From: Mercurialis annua
Taxonomy: Eukaryota; Streptophyta; Magnoliopsida; Malpighiales; Euphorbiaceae
Length of the DNA: 64,000 bases
Direction of reading: 5' to 3'
NCBI RefSeq assembly: GCF_937616625.2
Contig: NC_065575.1
Span: 33,293,001 to 33,357,000 of the forward strand
Shown: positions 24,982 through 35,900 of the stretch, piece after piece
Position numbering within the stretch: the first letter of the stretch is position 1
How the letters are laid out: each line of letters begins with the position of its first letter
Position numbers and translations under genes: made by a program
The notes under the pieces: model-generated
What the model saw: only the letters and a program-made list of their open reading frames with translations
Database searches by the model: none
What the model was told of the DNA's origin: nothing

Positions 24982-25812
24982 ATGCCTGGATATAGGAGAG
25001 CACGGGTTTATGCAATGTCTGATGAGGAGGACGCACCTCCTACTCAACAAGTTAGGCTATGAAATGGTGGGCTACCTGAAGTCCATCAAAATGGGTTCTT
25101 AGCTGATGGTGAAGGATCGCTGGAGATCCAACAGAATGAGGTTATGAATAACGGAAATGGAAGGGTTGAAGCTCGGGTTAGATCAGTAACACCTGAAGAG
25201 TTACCTGAAGAGGAGAAGGAAAAGCCTAGTGAGGAAAGTGAACAAGAAGAGGATCCATCGAAAGATCCTTCTGAAGATTCTGACACTGAGGTGTTTAGGA
25301 GAGGGCAGTTTTGGTCCGAGACTCAAAGGTATCGTGATCATAGGGAAGTAGCGATTCTGAGGGGGAACCAGGCAGAGGCAAGTCTGAATAGCCTCAGAGC
25401 AATGTTGAACATCTTTTCTAGGGGTGTGCTTTCTATAGAAACCTATACTAATGAGTTTCTTCGCATGATGCAAGCGGTCCCGCAAACTGGTAGGGATAAT
25501 GAGGAAGTGAACCGTCGCTATGTTAGAGGCTTGGGACCGGACTTTGCTGAGTTGTTTGATTTCACAGATGAGCATATGGGATCATTAGCTAGTAGGGCCG
25601 CGGAGATAGTAAGCGAGCGTGAATGGAATGACAATCCTGTCCAGCCTTTTTATTTCCCTCGTGAGAGGCCAGTGCCTCCAGTCCATAGGGATGAGGCTTC
25701 TGGATCGGTAGTTAGGGGAGTTAACGCTCCAAGGCGAGCTAGAGGACCTAGGATGAGGGTAGCGGCTCGAGGACGTAGAGCACCTGGTCAACCCGCACCA
25801 GGTATTATTTAA
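24982..25812 (+). pseudogene. Gag-like protein of element A, one in-frame stop
   Basis: From ATG 24982 the frame reads MPGYRRARVYAMSDEEDAPP, meets TGA at 25060, then stays open from 25063 to the stop at 25812 (277 codons in all). It has an acidic segment (about residues 70-100), a capsid-like core with the chromovirus-gag-type pattern NRRYVRGLGPDFAELF (about residues 175-190), and a basic RG-rich tail. No zinc knuckle and no protease or polymerase follows. F carries a related, more broken copy. An ATG at 25144, beyond the stop, could still start a 222-residue product. Assembly function is inferred from family pattern. Confidence 0.7.
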
Positions 25813-27345
25813 ATATGTGCACAATTTATGTTTATGATAAATGCTAATAGATATGATAAGTAGGATGATGCGTGGATAGAAAGCGTGAATTGAAAGAAGA
25901 TTTAATTAAGTAGAAACCTTAAGCACGTTAATGTAAAAAAGTAAAGGTGACTACTAAAACTAAACTTAGAAAGATTACTAAAGAACACAAGAATGGAAGC
26001 ATAATTTATTAAATAAAGTATGATTAGGATTATAGTATGAATAATAGATAGTAAAGTAAATCGTACAAGAATGACATAGTGGGATTTATTTTAAGATTAA
26101 AAAGAGAATAATGAGATAAATTATAGCTTTATGTTAAAGAATAACAAACGACCAATAATAAAAAATCTAATAAGCCATAATTTGACAAATTGAATAATAT
26201 AATGCTTAGGCGAGGAAGTTAAGCATAACTCATTTAGTTGGTATAAGTAAACAAAAATAGGAACGTCACGGAGTTTTAGTCTGGAGGACTTACAAGTTTG
26301 TTATTATAAAACTATTTTATGATTTTTAATGGTACAATTGTTCGCAGACCCTGCATGAGGCATGTCATTCAAATCACCATAAAGTCATATTGACATTAGT
26401 ATATGTATATATATTTCTATATAAAACAATCTTTTAAACGATAGATCATGCATCATACATATGTATATTTCAAAGACAAGTGATTTGAAATTGCAACTCT
26501 TTAGTGATGAGAGGTGTCATCACTCTGTGGCACAATTGTACTAAAGATTTTTAATATCGATAAAGTGATTTATGATAGTTTTGCAAAGAAAAGTTGAAAA
26601 TGCCGGCAAAGAAAAAAAAAGTGTTTGAATTGTTTCGAAACGTGTAAGCTAATTCGGACAAAAGACTCTGTGACAATAATAGCTATGATTAGTAAATTTA
26701 AAGAAAAAAAATATTTAGAATCAAGTAGAAAGGAGCCTCTAAGAGTGAGAAAACAATAAAATAAATTAAAGTACGAGAAACCTTTAAAGAGAAAATTAGA
26801 AACAAAAGCAATAATGATTAAATTATAATAATTGTATATCCAAAAATTTGACTAAGGTAGTTTTTTTTTTAAGATAACGTTTTCTGAAGCGAAGGGTAAA
26901 CAAATATAGAACTATACAATAATGGTATGGTTAATTAAGCCACTAGGAAATAAACGATTAAATAAGCTATAAATTAAAAGGGGAGTATACAATACGGCAA
27001 TTAAGTGCAACGTGAAGGAAATATCTAAGAATTGGGGTAAAGCGAATTATAAGTTATTTGATATAACAAAATGAATATAGAAAAACAAAATTTTAAAGTC
27101 TAATTTTACCCTATAGGTAAGATTATAGAGAGTGGAATAAGAAATAAGATTGATGAAGTTTGAAACAATATGAACGAATTTGCTAGGTCATGAAAGACAT
27201 AGTAGACGGAGGGAGATTCAAGAAAAAAAATTAGATGCCAAAGGAGGACACTACATAAATAATTTTTGACACATTAAATATGTCGAATTTAAATTAAGTT
27301 AAAATGGAAAATGGAAATGGGATTATGAAGTGTGTATTTAAAGAA
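25813..27345 (+). other. Element A internal non-coding region
   Basis: Purine-rich, with no supported reading frame. It holds the hairpin shared with B and F (26504-26523) just after the ATCATGCATCAT segment (about 26445) and GCAACTCTTTAG. Confidence 0.7.
26504..26523 (+). other. Conserved internal hairpin, element A copy
   Basis: GTGATGA-gaggtg-TCATCAC: a perfect 7-bp stem with a 6-base loop. The copy in F is identical. See 15690-15707 for B. Confidence 0.7.
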
Positions 27346-27347
27346 TA

Positions 27348-27975
27348 CAGTCGACCCTCTAATAGTTAATATTCTATAAATTAATAATTCTAATAATTAA
27401 TAAAAAATTGAGAGAACCAACTTCGTTCCACGTCGGATAATTAATAATTCTATTATTTAATAATTAATAAAATTTAAAATATATTCTACATGAATATTAA
27501 TTATTAGAGAGATTTTTTTAAAGAAATATATAACAATTGATGATTTATTTGAGGCAATACTAACCTTAATTCATAAAGTGAAAGTTAAAATACAATCAAA
27601 TTATGACTTTTTTATTCTTTTAAAAGAATTTAAAAGAAGTTATTAGATAAATAAATTAAAGTAAGTAAAGTATCTCTAATATAAAAAATATTAAAAATAT
27701 TTTACTCTATGAATATAACTTCTTAATAATTATTTTTTAGTTTGATATCAATTGATATTTTTAAATTGAATATAAAATTATTATTTTTAAATTGAGTGAT
27801 AGTAAAGTGTATTTAGTTAGTTGTTCTATAATATAATATTAATATTAGGTCTATTAATTCAGATGTTTTAAAATATTTTTTATAATTTTCTTGATACAAA
27901 TTCAATAAATTAATAATTCTAATAATTAATAAATTTTTGATCCACCATGTGTATTAATTATCAGAGGGTCGACTG
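27348..27975. mobile_element. Emigrant/pogo-like MITE (628 bp) inside element A
   Basis: Terminal inverted repeats CAGTCGACCCTCTAATAGTT and CAGTCGACCCTCTGATAATT (right end read in reverse complement) are flanked by TA on both sides (27346-27347 and 27976-27977). The interior is AT-rich, repeats AATTAATAATTCTAATAATT motifs and has no transposase. The termini recall the Emigrant/Lemi pogo group; the family name is from memory. Confidence 0.8.
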
Positions 27976-27977
27976 TA

Positions 27978-28844
27978 TAATAAACAAATAGATAATTTTA
28001 AGTGATTTATTTAATGGTTTAAAGTTACCATTGAATACCCCAATTTTTGGAAATGTATTGATTTTGATAAAATCCGTAATACCAGGATTTCGATGATTAG
28101 AATACCCTGAGTTTAATTGTAGAAAAGATCGTAGCTCGTTTAAACTGGAACACAACTTTATATTGAGAATTAATTAACAAAAAGGGAGTTATTAAATTTA
28201 AGAAAGGAAAGGGAAAATTGAAATAAAAGACTAAGATAGCTACTTTGGAGGCAATTTTGAGCGTGTTCGCGGAAAAGTTTTGCAAAGATTTTTAATGACA
28301 CGCAAAGAGGGTATGTCGGAATGGATAACGACAAACCTGGATCGATCCTAAGAAATAAAGACATGCCTTAGGCAAGCGGGTGAACATATACCCTTAAGTA
28401 AGCCTGTAAATTAAAGGGTAAGTGTATTTTAAAACTCACCTAGGAAGGCTAATTCTGGATCAATTCCCGATCCCAAAAAGCGTTATTTCGAACGTAAGAC
28501 CAAAATGAAAGTTGTAGACGGTGTTACATAGATTGAGTTTCAAGTGATAAAATAAAATTTGGATAGATTCTAAACGGTGGTTTTGTGGCCTGAAGTGGGC
28601 TAAAAACCTAAATTTTACAGAGTCAAGAAAAAGTGAATTTTAGTTAGTTTGAAAAACTAACTACGCGATGAATGGATAACATAATACGAAATAAGTACAG
28701 GTTTAGAAAATCATAGAATAAAATATTCTATGAGATTGTACCTTAAAGGAGTGACGAAAGTAGTGAGCACTACTAAAGAAAAAGTCAATATTGACATAAT
28801 TGGACGATAAGCATTATAAGAAAATTCGAGGACGAATTTTTTTT
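27978..28844 (+). other. Element A internal non-coding region, 3' part
   Basis: No protein-like frame. AAAATTCGAGGACGAATTTT at 28821-28840 just before the polypurine tract is shared with B and F. Confidence 0.6.
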
Positions 28845-28857
28845 AAGGGGGGAAGAA
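28845..28857 (+). other. Polypurine tract, element A
   Basis: AAGGGGGGAAGAA immediately before the 3' LTR start TGTAATACCCC. Confidence 0.85.
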
Positions 28858-30068
28858 TGTAATACCCCGTATTATTGGAAAAGTATTTAATTGGATTAAT
28901 TATATTATTTTAGCCAATGGGAGCTAAAATGAGGGAATTTCCGTAAATGAGACGGAAAATGACGTTTTGACGAGGGATTAATTTTAATAAAGTTGGATTA
29001 TATATTAGATAAAATTAATTGGAATTAAATTTTATCTCGTGTTTGGATATCGAGATAAGTACATTGAGTTTAATGGAAAAATTGGAGAAATTCCCATTAA
29101 ATAAAATAAATGATTTTAAAATGGATATTTAAATAATATCCGCAAATTTTATTATTTGGATTATTAAAAGAGAATCCATAAGTAATTGGAATATTATTTA
29201 AAAATGGGTTTAAGCGCGACATATAAATTATACGGCTAAATAGTAAAAATTTAAGAAAAAGGCAATAATAAATATTTTGGACTTAGAAAAGGATACCGTA
29301 TAATTTATAGTCATTTAAAGTTTGGATTAAAACCCGATATGTTAACGACGTGGTTAATTGATAAGATTAATTATTATGAATTTTAAATTATAAATAAGTA
29401 GAAATAAGAGATTTAGTGATTTGGGTTAAGTTTGAGGATTGGATTAGTGAGCCCAATTATAATTAGGAAGCCCAAACCATTCCTTTTGTCTAGACAAAAT
29501 GAATAATCCAGAGAATTCTTTATTTCATCTTCTAGACATAGCTCTTTCCAGGTACCTCATTTTCTCTCAACATTCATCATTTGCACACTTCCTCTTTCAA
29601 GAGCATGCCATGGAGAAAAGATAGGCTTAGTGTTTTTGACTCAATTTCAAGTAATTACTCCTAAATAAGATTGAACCCATCAATTACCATCAACCTTGGA
29701 GCTAAATTAGAGGTAAGAATTCTTAATTCATGGCTGGAAATTTGGGTTTGATGCTAGGGTTTATGGTGATTCAAATGGGTTTTAGCTTGCATGTGTTTAA
29801 ATCAATGATTAAATGTTATTTGTTGAAATTGAAGGCTAATTAATGGATCAATTGGGGCTGTAAATTGATGGATTCAAGTGATTAATTCATAATTAAACAT
29901 CAATTAGTAAACTTAAAAGATTGGGTTAGGTTAAGCTAATAAAGATTGAATTGGGATGAGTTTCAATCAACTAGTGTTAGGGAGTTTATAATTTTCAAAA
30001 TGTGAAAATTTTCAAAGTTTTAATTAATGGTGAATTGAGGCGATTGAAGTCGGGTTTTGGCGAGTGAA

Positions 30069-30242
30069 CGGTGGCCGGCGAGAGACCGGTCAGGCCATGG
30101 TGGCCTGACGCGTCTGCTCTGTTGAGCAGACCCAAGTCTGCTCAACAAGAGCAGACGTGGTCTGCTTAAAAGAGCAGACCGGCTGCTCTTAAGGAGTAGA
30201 CCAGCTGGTCTGCTCAATGGGCAGACCAGCCGGTCGCTCCGA
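30069..30242. repeat. Palindrome block in A 3' LTR
   Basis: Same GAGCAGAC/GTCTGCTC palindromes as 22471-22645, between the donor at 29713 and the conserved block at 31524. Confidence 0.85.
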
Positions 30243-31670
30243 ACCCGCGCTCCCCGGATAATTTTTCGTTAATTTAGATGTTTTCAGAATTTTAAATGAG
30301 TTAATTTAAATGTTAATATAAAACCGAAATTGAAAATCTTAAGGAGTTTGACAAATAGTTTTCAAATAAAAATAAAAGGGATTATAATATAAAAATGTTA
30401 TTAAACTTAAAGCTTTAAAAGTATGAGATTTGTAGATGTTTAAATAAATTTAATTTAAGTAAGAAGGATTAAAGAATGATTTTAGAAGGTTTAATAAAAT
30501 AAGTTATGACATAGATTAAATTTAAAGATTAAATGCTCGAATATAAAGTTTAAATTGGGTGTAAGCGGATTTAAAATGATTAAAAAAGTCGAGTAACGGG
30601 GTTAGTGCGATAACATATATTTAGGAATAAAAATTATTGCAAGTGGGACTAATAATATAAAGTAGTAAAGTGATGATTTATAAACTAAGTTAAGCATTTA
30701 AAATTTTGGATTATTAGCATGAGTTACTGGTTAGTGAATCAAAGTGATATTAAGAAGGCAAGAATAAATAAAAGGATTTAGTATTAATTCAAGTTCGAAT
30801 ACTTGAAATTGTATTTGAAAAGGAAATGAATGGTCTAGTCTTAAATGGAGTGTTAACTTAGCATTTGTTAATATTATAGATCCTACACGTGGGCGGATTG
30901 GAGAATTAGAAGAATTGGGTTACTCAACGGACTATATTATATTTTGCTTTTGGAAAATTTGGATTAAGCGATCGAGGTGAGTTCGCGATTTACTTTCGTT
31001 ATTATTATTTTTTTATATATATAGCTACATGTATTTAATTGAATGCTTTAATTCAAGGATTTATATATTTACTTATAAAACTAACTCTAGTGTTTATAAA
31101 ACTTTATTGAAGTAATATAAAAAGTATAAGTTGTATCTTTTATTAATAATCCATTTTATGCTATAAACGATTAAAATAGGTTATATTTTATAAAAGGTCG
31201 CATACGAACAAAGTTAAAACTTTGGAATTTTACGTTTTACTTTATCATCGAATTATTATGTTCATTGATTTTATTAAGAGTATCGCGGGTAAAAATTAAT
31301 CAATGCCATATAGTAGATACGCTTTCGAAAAGATGCTTATCATTTTAAGTAGCACAAAGCATATAATAAAGATGTCTATTTATTTTAAAAGCTTAAGGCT
31401 TATATCTTCGATTTATGAGTTATAACGCTTTAGTAAGGTACTTATTACCTTAATAGTTTTACTTAAATGTATATTTATTATGTGAAGTTTTATTAGACCC
31501 AATAAGTGATCCGTGGGGAAACGAGCTACCTATTGGGCGTCAATAGGCTGTGTGATCACCAGAATTGATACGAGTCTAGGCGTCTATGGTCAATGATTTG
31601 AAATGATAATTTGTGAATATTGACTGGTTAATGGATTAAGGAGGATAAAAAGAAATGTGATAGACACAAG

Positions 31671-31837
31671 GTAACTCGGTCGAACTATCTCGGGACCTGT
31701 GTCTAGTGGGTAACTCGGTCGAACTATCTCGGGACCCACAACTTGGGATTAAGTAGTGACATGATGTAACTCGGTTGAATTATCTCGGGACTATGCCACG
31801 TGGTAGCGGGTAACTCGGTCGAACTATCTCGGGACCC
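31671..31837 (+). repeat. Four copies of the 27-bp motif in A 3' LTR
   Basis: Counterpart of 23778-23944, with the same four-copy order and only a base or two different. Confidence 0.88.
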
Positions 31838-32465
31838 GGCCACTCGGACGATATGATTGAAAAGTGATTATTATCAATTATGTCCAATAAGTCCGTAGTA
31901 CTTGAGTTTAGGGTTTCGATACGGATCCTATATTGGAAATCATTAAATTATATTTTATGTTTAATTTATGTTTATTACCAAATTATGTTTAATTGTAAGT
32001 TATTGATTGGTTATAAAGTAAAGTATATTTTATTAATAATGCGACCTCGTTTTAATTATAATAGCGTTAGTAAATTGTGAACTCACTCAGTCTGACCCGT
32101 TGATTTTTAAATTTTTCAGGCATCCAGTAGATAGCGATCAGGTCAAGCCTCCACTCCTTGTTTCGGAAGGCTCATTACTTTTTGCATGTACAGCTTCTGA
32201 CTCTCTAGCGCTGCAGTAGTTCAGGCGTACACTTTTGTCGATGTCCTATTAGCGGTTTAATGTATTTTGGTTTAGTAACCGCTCATGTCTATATCTTTTT
32301 GTTAGGCCTCGTTTTCTGATTAACAAACAAACATCAGAGGTAGTTATAGTTTAACTACTTAATATGTATATTTTGTAAATGCTTAAAATGGTACTTGGAA
32401 ATATATATGTGGTTGTATAAAGTTTATCGTGCAGGGTGGTTTGAGATTTTACAGGTGTTGGTTAG

Positions 32466-32886
32466 TGATGGATAAAGGACCAGAACAAGGGATAAGACTC
32501 ACTACAACGACCCTGAATATGGACCCAGAGGCTGATCTATTCAGGTCCCTGACCCAGTACGCAGCTATAACAGCTAAAGATATCAAGATAACACCGAAAT
32601 CCCTTAAGATCAGGGATAGAGACGAATCTCAAAGAGATAACTGAGACTAATAGAGAAACAATCCCATTATGATACAAAGACTATACAATATATATATAGA
32701 CGAAGCCTAAGCCAGGTAACTCTCAGATTCACTTCTCATCATTACTTTCGCTGACACCTCACCAGAGACTGACTTAGGCATCGGAGGGTGTTCGAGCCAA
32801 CACCGGCTCGAATCCTTCTAACCTGTTGATCTTAGCAGGTGGGAGCTCAGCGACAATAGTGACAAAGACGATCATCAAAACCATCA
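32466..32886 (+). repeat. Element C left LTR (421 bp)
   Basis: Begins TGATGGATAAAGG and ends AAAACCATCA. A TATA-like run (TATATATATAGA, 32689-32700) is a candidate core promoter. Confidence 0.95.
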
Positions 32887-32888
32887 TT

Positions 32889-32906
32889 TGGCGCCGTCTG
32901 TGGGAA
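32889..32906 (+). other. Primer binding site, element C
   Basis: TGGCGCCGTCTGTGGG starts two bases after the LTR. The TGGCGCCGT start fits the 3' end of plant tRNA-Asp (from memory). Element E has the same PBS (47105-47120, minus strand). Confidence 0.75.
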
Positions 32907-32953
32907 CGACATTCGTTTCTAATATAAGTTTTAATCTTGGTTTTGAAGACGGA

Positions 32954-35900
32954 ATGGAGGGAAGAGAAGAACCACCACCGCCGGGAGTGGTCGTGACTAC
33001 AACAGGCTTACCAGCAAGCAGTGGTCCGATCATCCCACCCCTGATACCCGAAGGAGGAATCAGAATTAGCGTTCCGATCTCCAGTGGGACCATACCAGCA
33101 ACCACGGGGGTCGCGTACGACATCACACCACCACCCATGATGAGAAACGTTCAGGGAATACACCCACTGAGGAACACAACCTCGCCGTGGGGATATTATA
33201 CTCCACAATACCAGCCACCTATGACCTATCAGCAACAGGCAGGAGGATGGTATCCAGGTTACTATCCGTGGAGTCAACCTAACCAACCAGGGTATCCGCG
33301 ACCCGTCCAGCCTATTCCTTTCCCGTCTCTGGACACAGAAGGGACAGTGACGTCAGCGGCGCAGATACCCCCATACGTACCCCAGGGGGTGCCTATGCCA
33401 CCCCTCTATCATGAGGCAGTAATGAAGAGCATCAATGACTTCCAGGACCACCTGATAGGACTAGCAAGAGATCAGGAGAAATTCGCAGAAAAGCAAAACC
33501 AGGGAGTTGACGTAGGAACCAGACGTGGAAAGGACCCCCCAGTCACCAAGGAAAAAGAAAGAGGAAACGCACCGAGAAGAGGACAATCGGAGCCCATACT
33601 ACAAAAGGAGAAGGAGCAGCTAGACAAAGGACCAGGAGCAGTCCCGCTCCTGGGAGATAAGACGGCCCAGGAGAAGGTCGCAGAAGCAGCGGCGCGGAAT
33701 AGCGGTCGAATTCATGTAATCGAAGACGACAAATCAAAAGGAACCAAGATGCCAGGGAAGCACAGCAAAGACGCAGAAAGCCATTCATCCAACAAGAGGA
33801 GGGGAGCGGACGAAAGGAGCAACATTGACGAGAAAATTAAGAACGCCATGAAGAAATATCAGAAAGAAGGCAAGGGAGCAGAGGAGGAGCGAGAGGACGA
33901 AGATTCCCCACTTAACTCAGAGATACAGTCGGTAAGGTTTCCTTCGAGGTTTAAACTACCAACTTTTGAGCCTTTTGATGGAACAGGAGATCCGAAAAGC
34001 CACATCTCAAAGTTCAAGACGATCATGATGCTACAAGATGTGACTGATCCCATGCTCTGTAGAGTGTTCCCTGCGACGTTAAAAGCATCGGCGCAAAAAT
34101 GGTACTCATGTCTTAAGGCAGGGTCAATAAGTTCCTTCTCCGACTTAGCATCGGCATTCAAAGCAAGGTTCAGGACAAATATCCCCATGCAGAAGAGTTC
34201 CAGCGACTTGAGGAAGTGCAAGCAAGGAGAGCAGGAGACCCTCAAAAATTTCGTAGAAAGATTCAACAAGGAAGCAGTGCAAATCGAAAATCTGAACCAT
34301 GACACAGCCATCGAAGCAATGAAGATGGGAACAAAGTTTGAAGAACTCCGTGACAAAATCCTGATGAAAAAGCCAACCACCTTTCAAGACTTAATGCTGA
34401 TCGCTCACAAATATGTGGAACTAGACGAAGCCAGACGAACCCTCACAAAACAACAGGAGCACACCAAGCAGGATAGTTCCAGATATCGAGGGAAGAAGGA
34501 GGAAGAACGGCCACGGACTCAGCGATATGGCGCAGGACACAGACCCTATGACTTCACCCCGTTGAATAAAGCCCCAGTGTACATACTCAGCTGGATGAAA
34601 CAGAATCGAGTGATGTTCAACACACCCCGGAAGATGGACCCGGACATCCAGAGAGACAAGAGCAAATACTGTCGCTTCCATGAGGGCTATGGCCACGACA
34701 CGGACAGATGTTGGGACCTCAAAAGAGAAATAGAGCAGCTAATCCAGTCTGGACTCTTGAAGAAGTTTGTCAACGACAGACCAGGAGACAAAAGAAAAGG
34801 GGAGTTAACAGAAAAGGAGGAACAAAACAAGAAGCAGAAAGAGGTCGCAGGCGTAGTAAACGTGATAGAAGGAGGAGAGCCCTACAGCAATAATCAAAAA
34901 AAGAAGAGAAACAGAAGAGGATCAGCCGCGGTGTTCACAATTGAAAGAGAAGTAATCCCAGAGATATCGTTCGGACCAGACGATGGACATCACGTGAAGG
35001 GACCACACAATGACGCGTTGGTGATAGAAGCCATAATCAGGAATCACCTAGTGAAACGGATACTGGTAGATGAAGGCAGTTCCGTGAACTTATTAACCTT
35101 GGAGGCATTCAAAGAGATGAAAGGCTCAACAACAGACCTGCGGAAGTCCTCAGTCCCACTAGTAGGCCTGGGAGGAGCACCAATACGTCCGGAAGGGACA
35201 GTAAGTTTATATGTAGAATTGGGAAATAGAAGTGAAGGGCCAGTCAAAAAGATGCATGCTCAGTTTAATGTAGTAGACCTTCCACTGGCCTACAACAGCA
35301 TACTGGGCAGACCATTCTTGTACCAGACAGGAGCAGTAACCAGCATCAGGCTGCTAACCCTGAAAATGCCAACACCATCTGGGATAGTAGTGGTCAGAGG
35401 AGACCAGGAGATGGCCAAGGAATGCTGCTTGGTAACAACAAAGGAGGATGAAAGTTTAACTATCGAGGCGTTCCCAGGAGACGCAGTAGAAGAGGAGGAG
35501 TCACGAGGAGCAGAACCAGTAGGCGTCATGAAAGAGCTTCACCTAACTGAGACCAAGATGGTCAAAGTAGGCACAGAAGTACCAGAAAAGGTAGCACATG
35601 AAATAACAGAGATACTGAAAAAGAACGTGGAATCTTTCGCTACTGAACCAACGGAGATCGTGGGAATCAATCCCAAAGTAGCGTCGCACAAACTGAACGT
35701 GACCCCAGGCAGTGTACCCAAAGTCCAAAAGAAGAGGAGGTTCACTGAGGAGAGGCAGAAGATAATCGCAGACGAAGTAAACATTTTGGAGGCAGCAGAT
35801 TTTATCCGCGAAGTTTTCTACCCTGAATGGGTGGCAAACGTCGTCCTAGTAAAGAAGGCAAACGGGAAGTACAGGATGTGTGTCGATTTCACAGACTTGA

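Larger units (their letters stand above)
28858..32465 (+). repeat. Element A 3' LTR, first segment (most complete copy)
   Basis: Starts TGTAATACCCC and is interrupted at GTTAG by element C; the rest is 42139-42302. It keeps the parts missing from the 5' copy: the CT-rich leader (about 29510-29712) with donor TTAGAG|GTAAGA (GT at 29713), the palindrome block (30069-30242), the conserved stem-loop block (31524-31562), the motif array (31671-31837) and the acceptor TTTTTCAG ending at 32119. Confidence 0.92.

Noticed and set aside
33859..34380. Minus-strand open frames under gag-pol (for example 33859-34380, 37150-37569)
   Set aside because: Shadows of the long plus-strand polyprotein; no independent similarity or start context.
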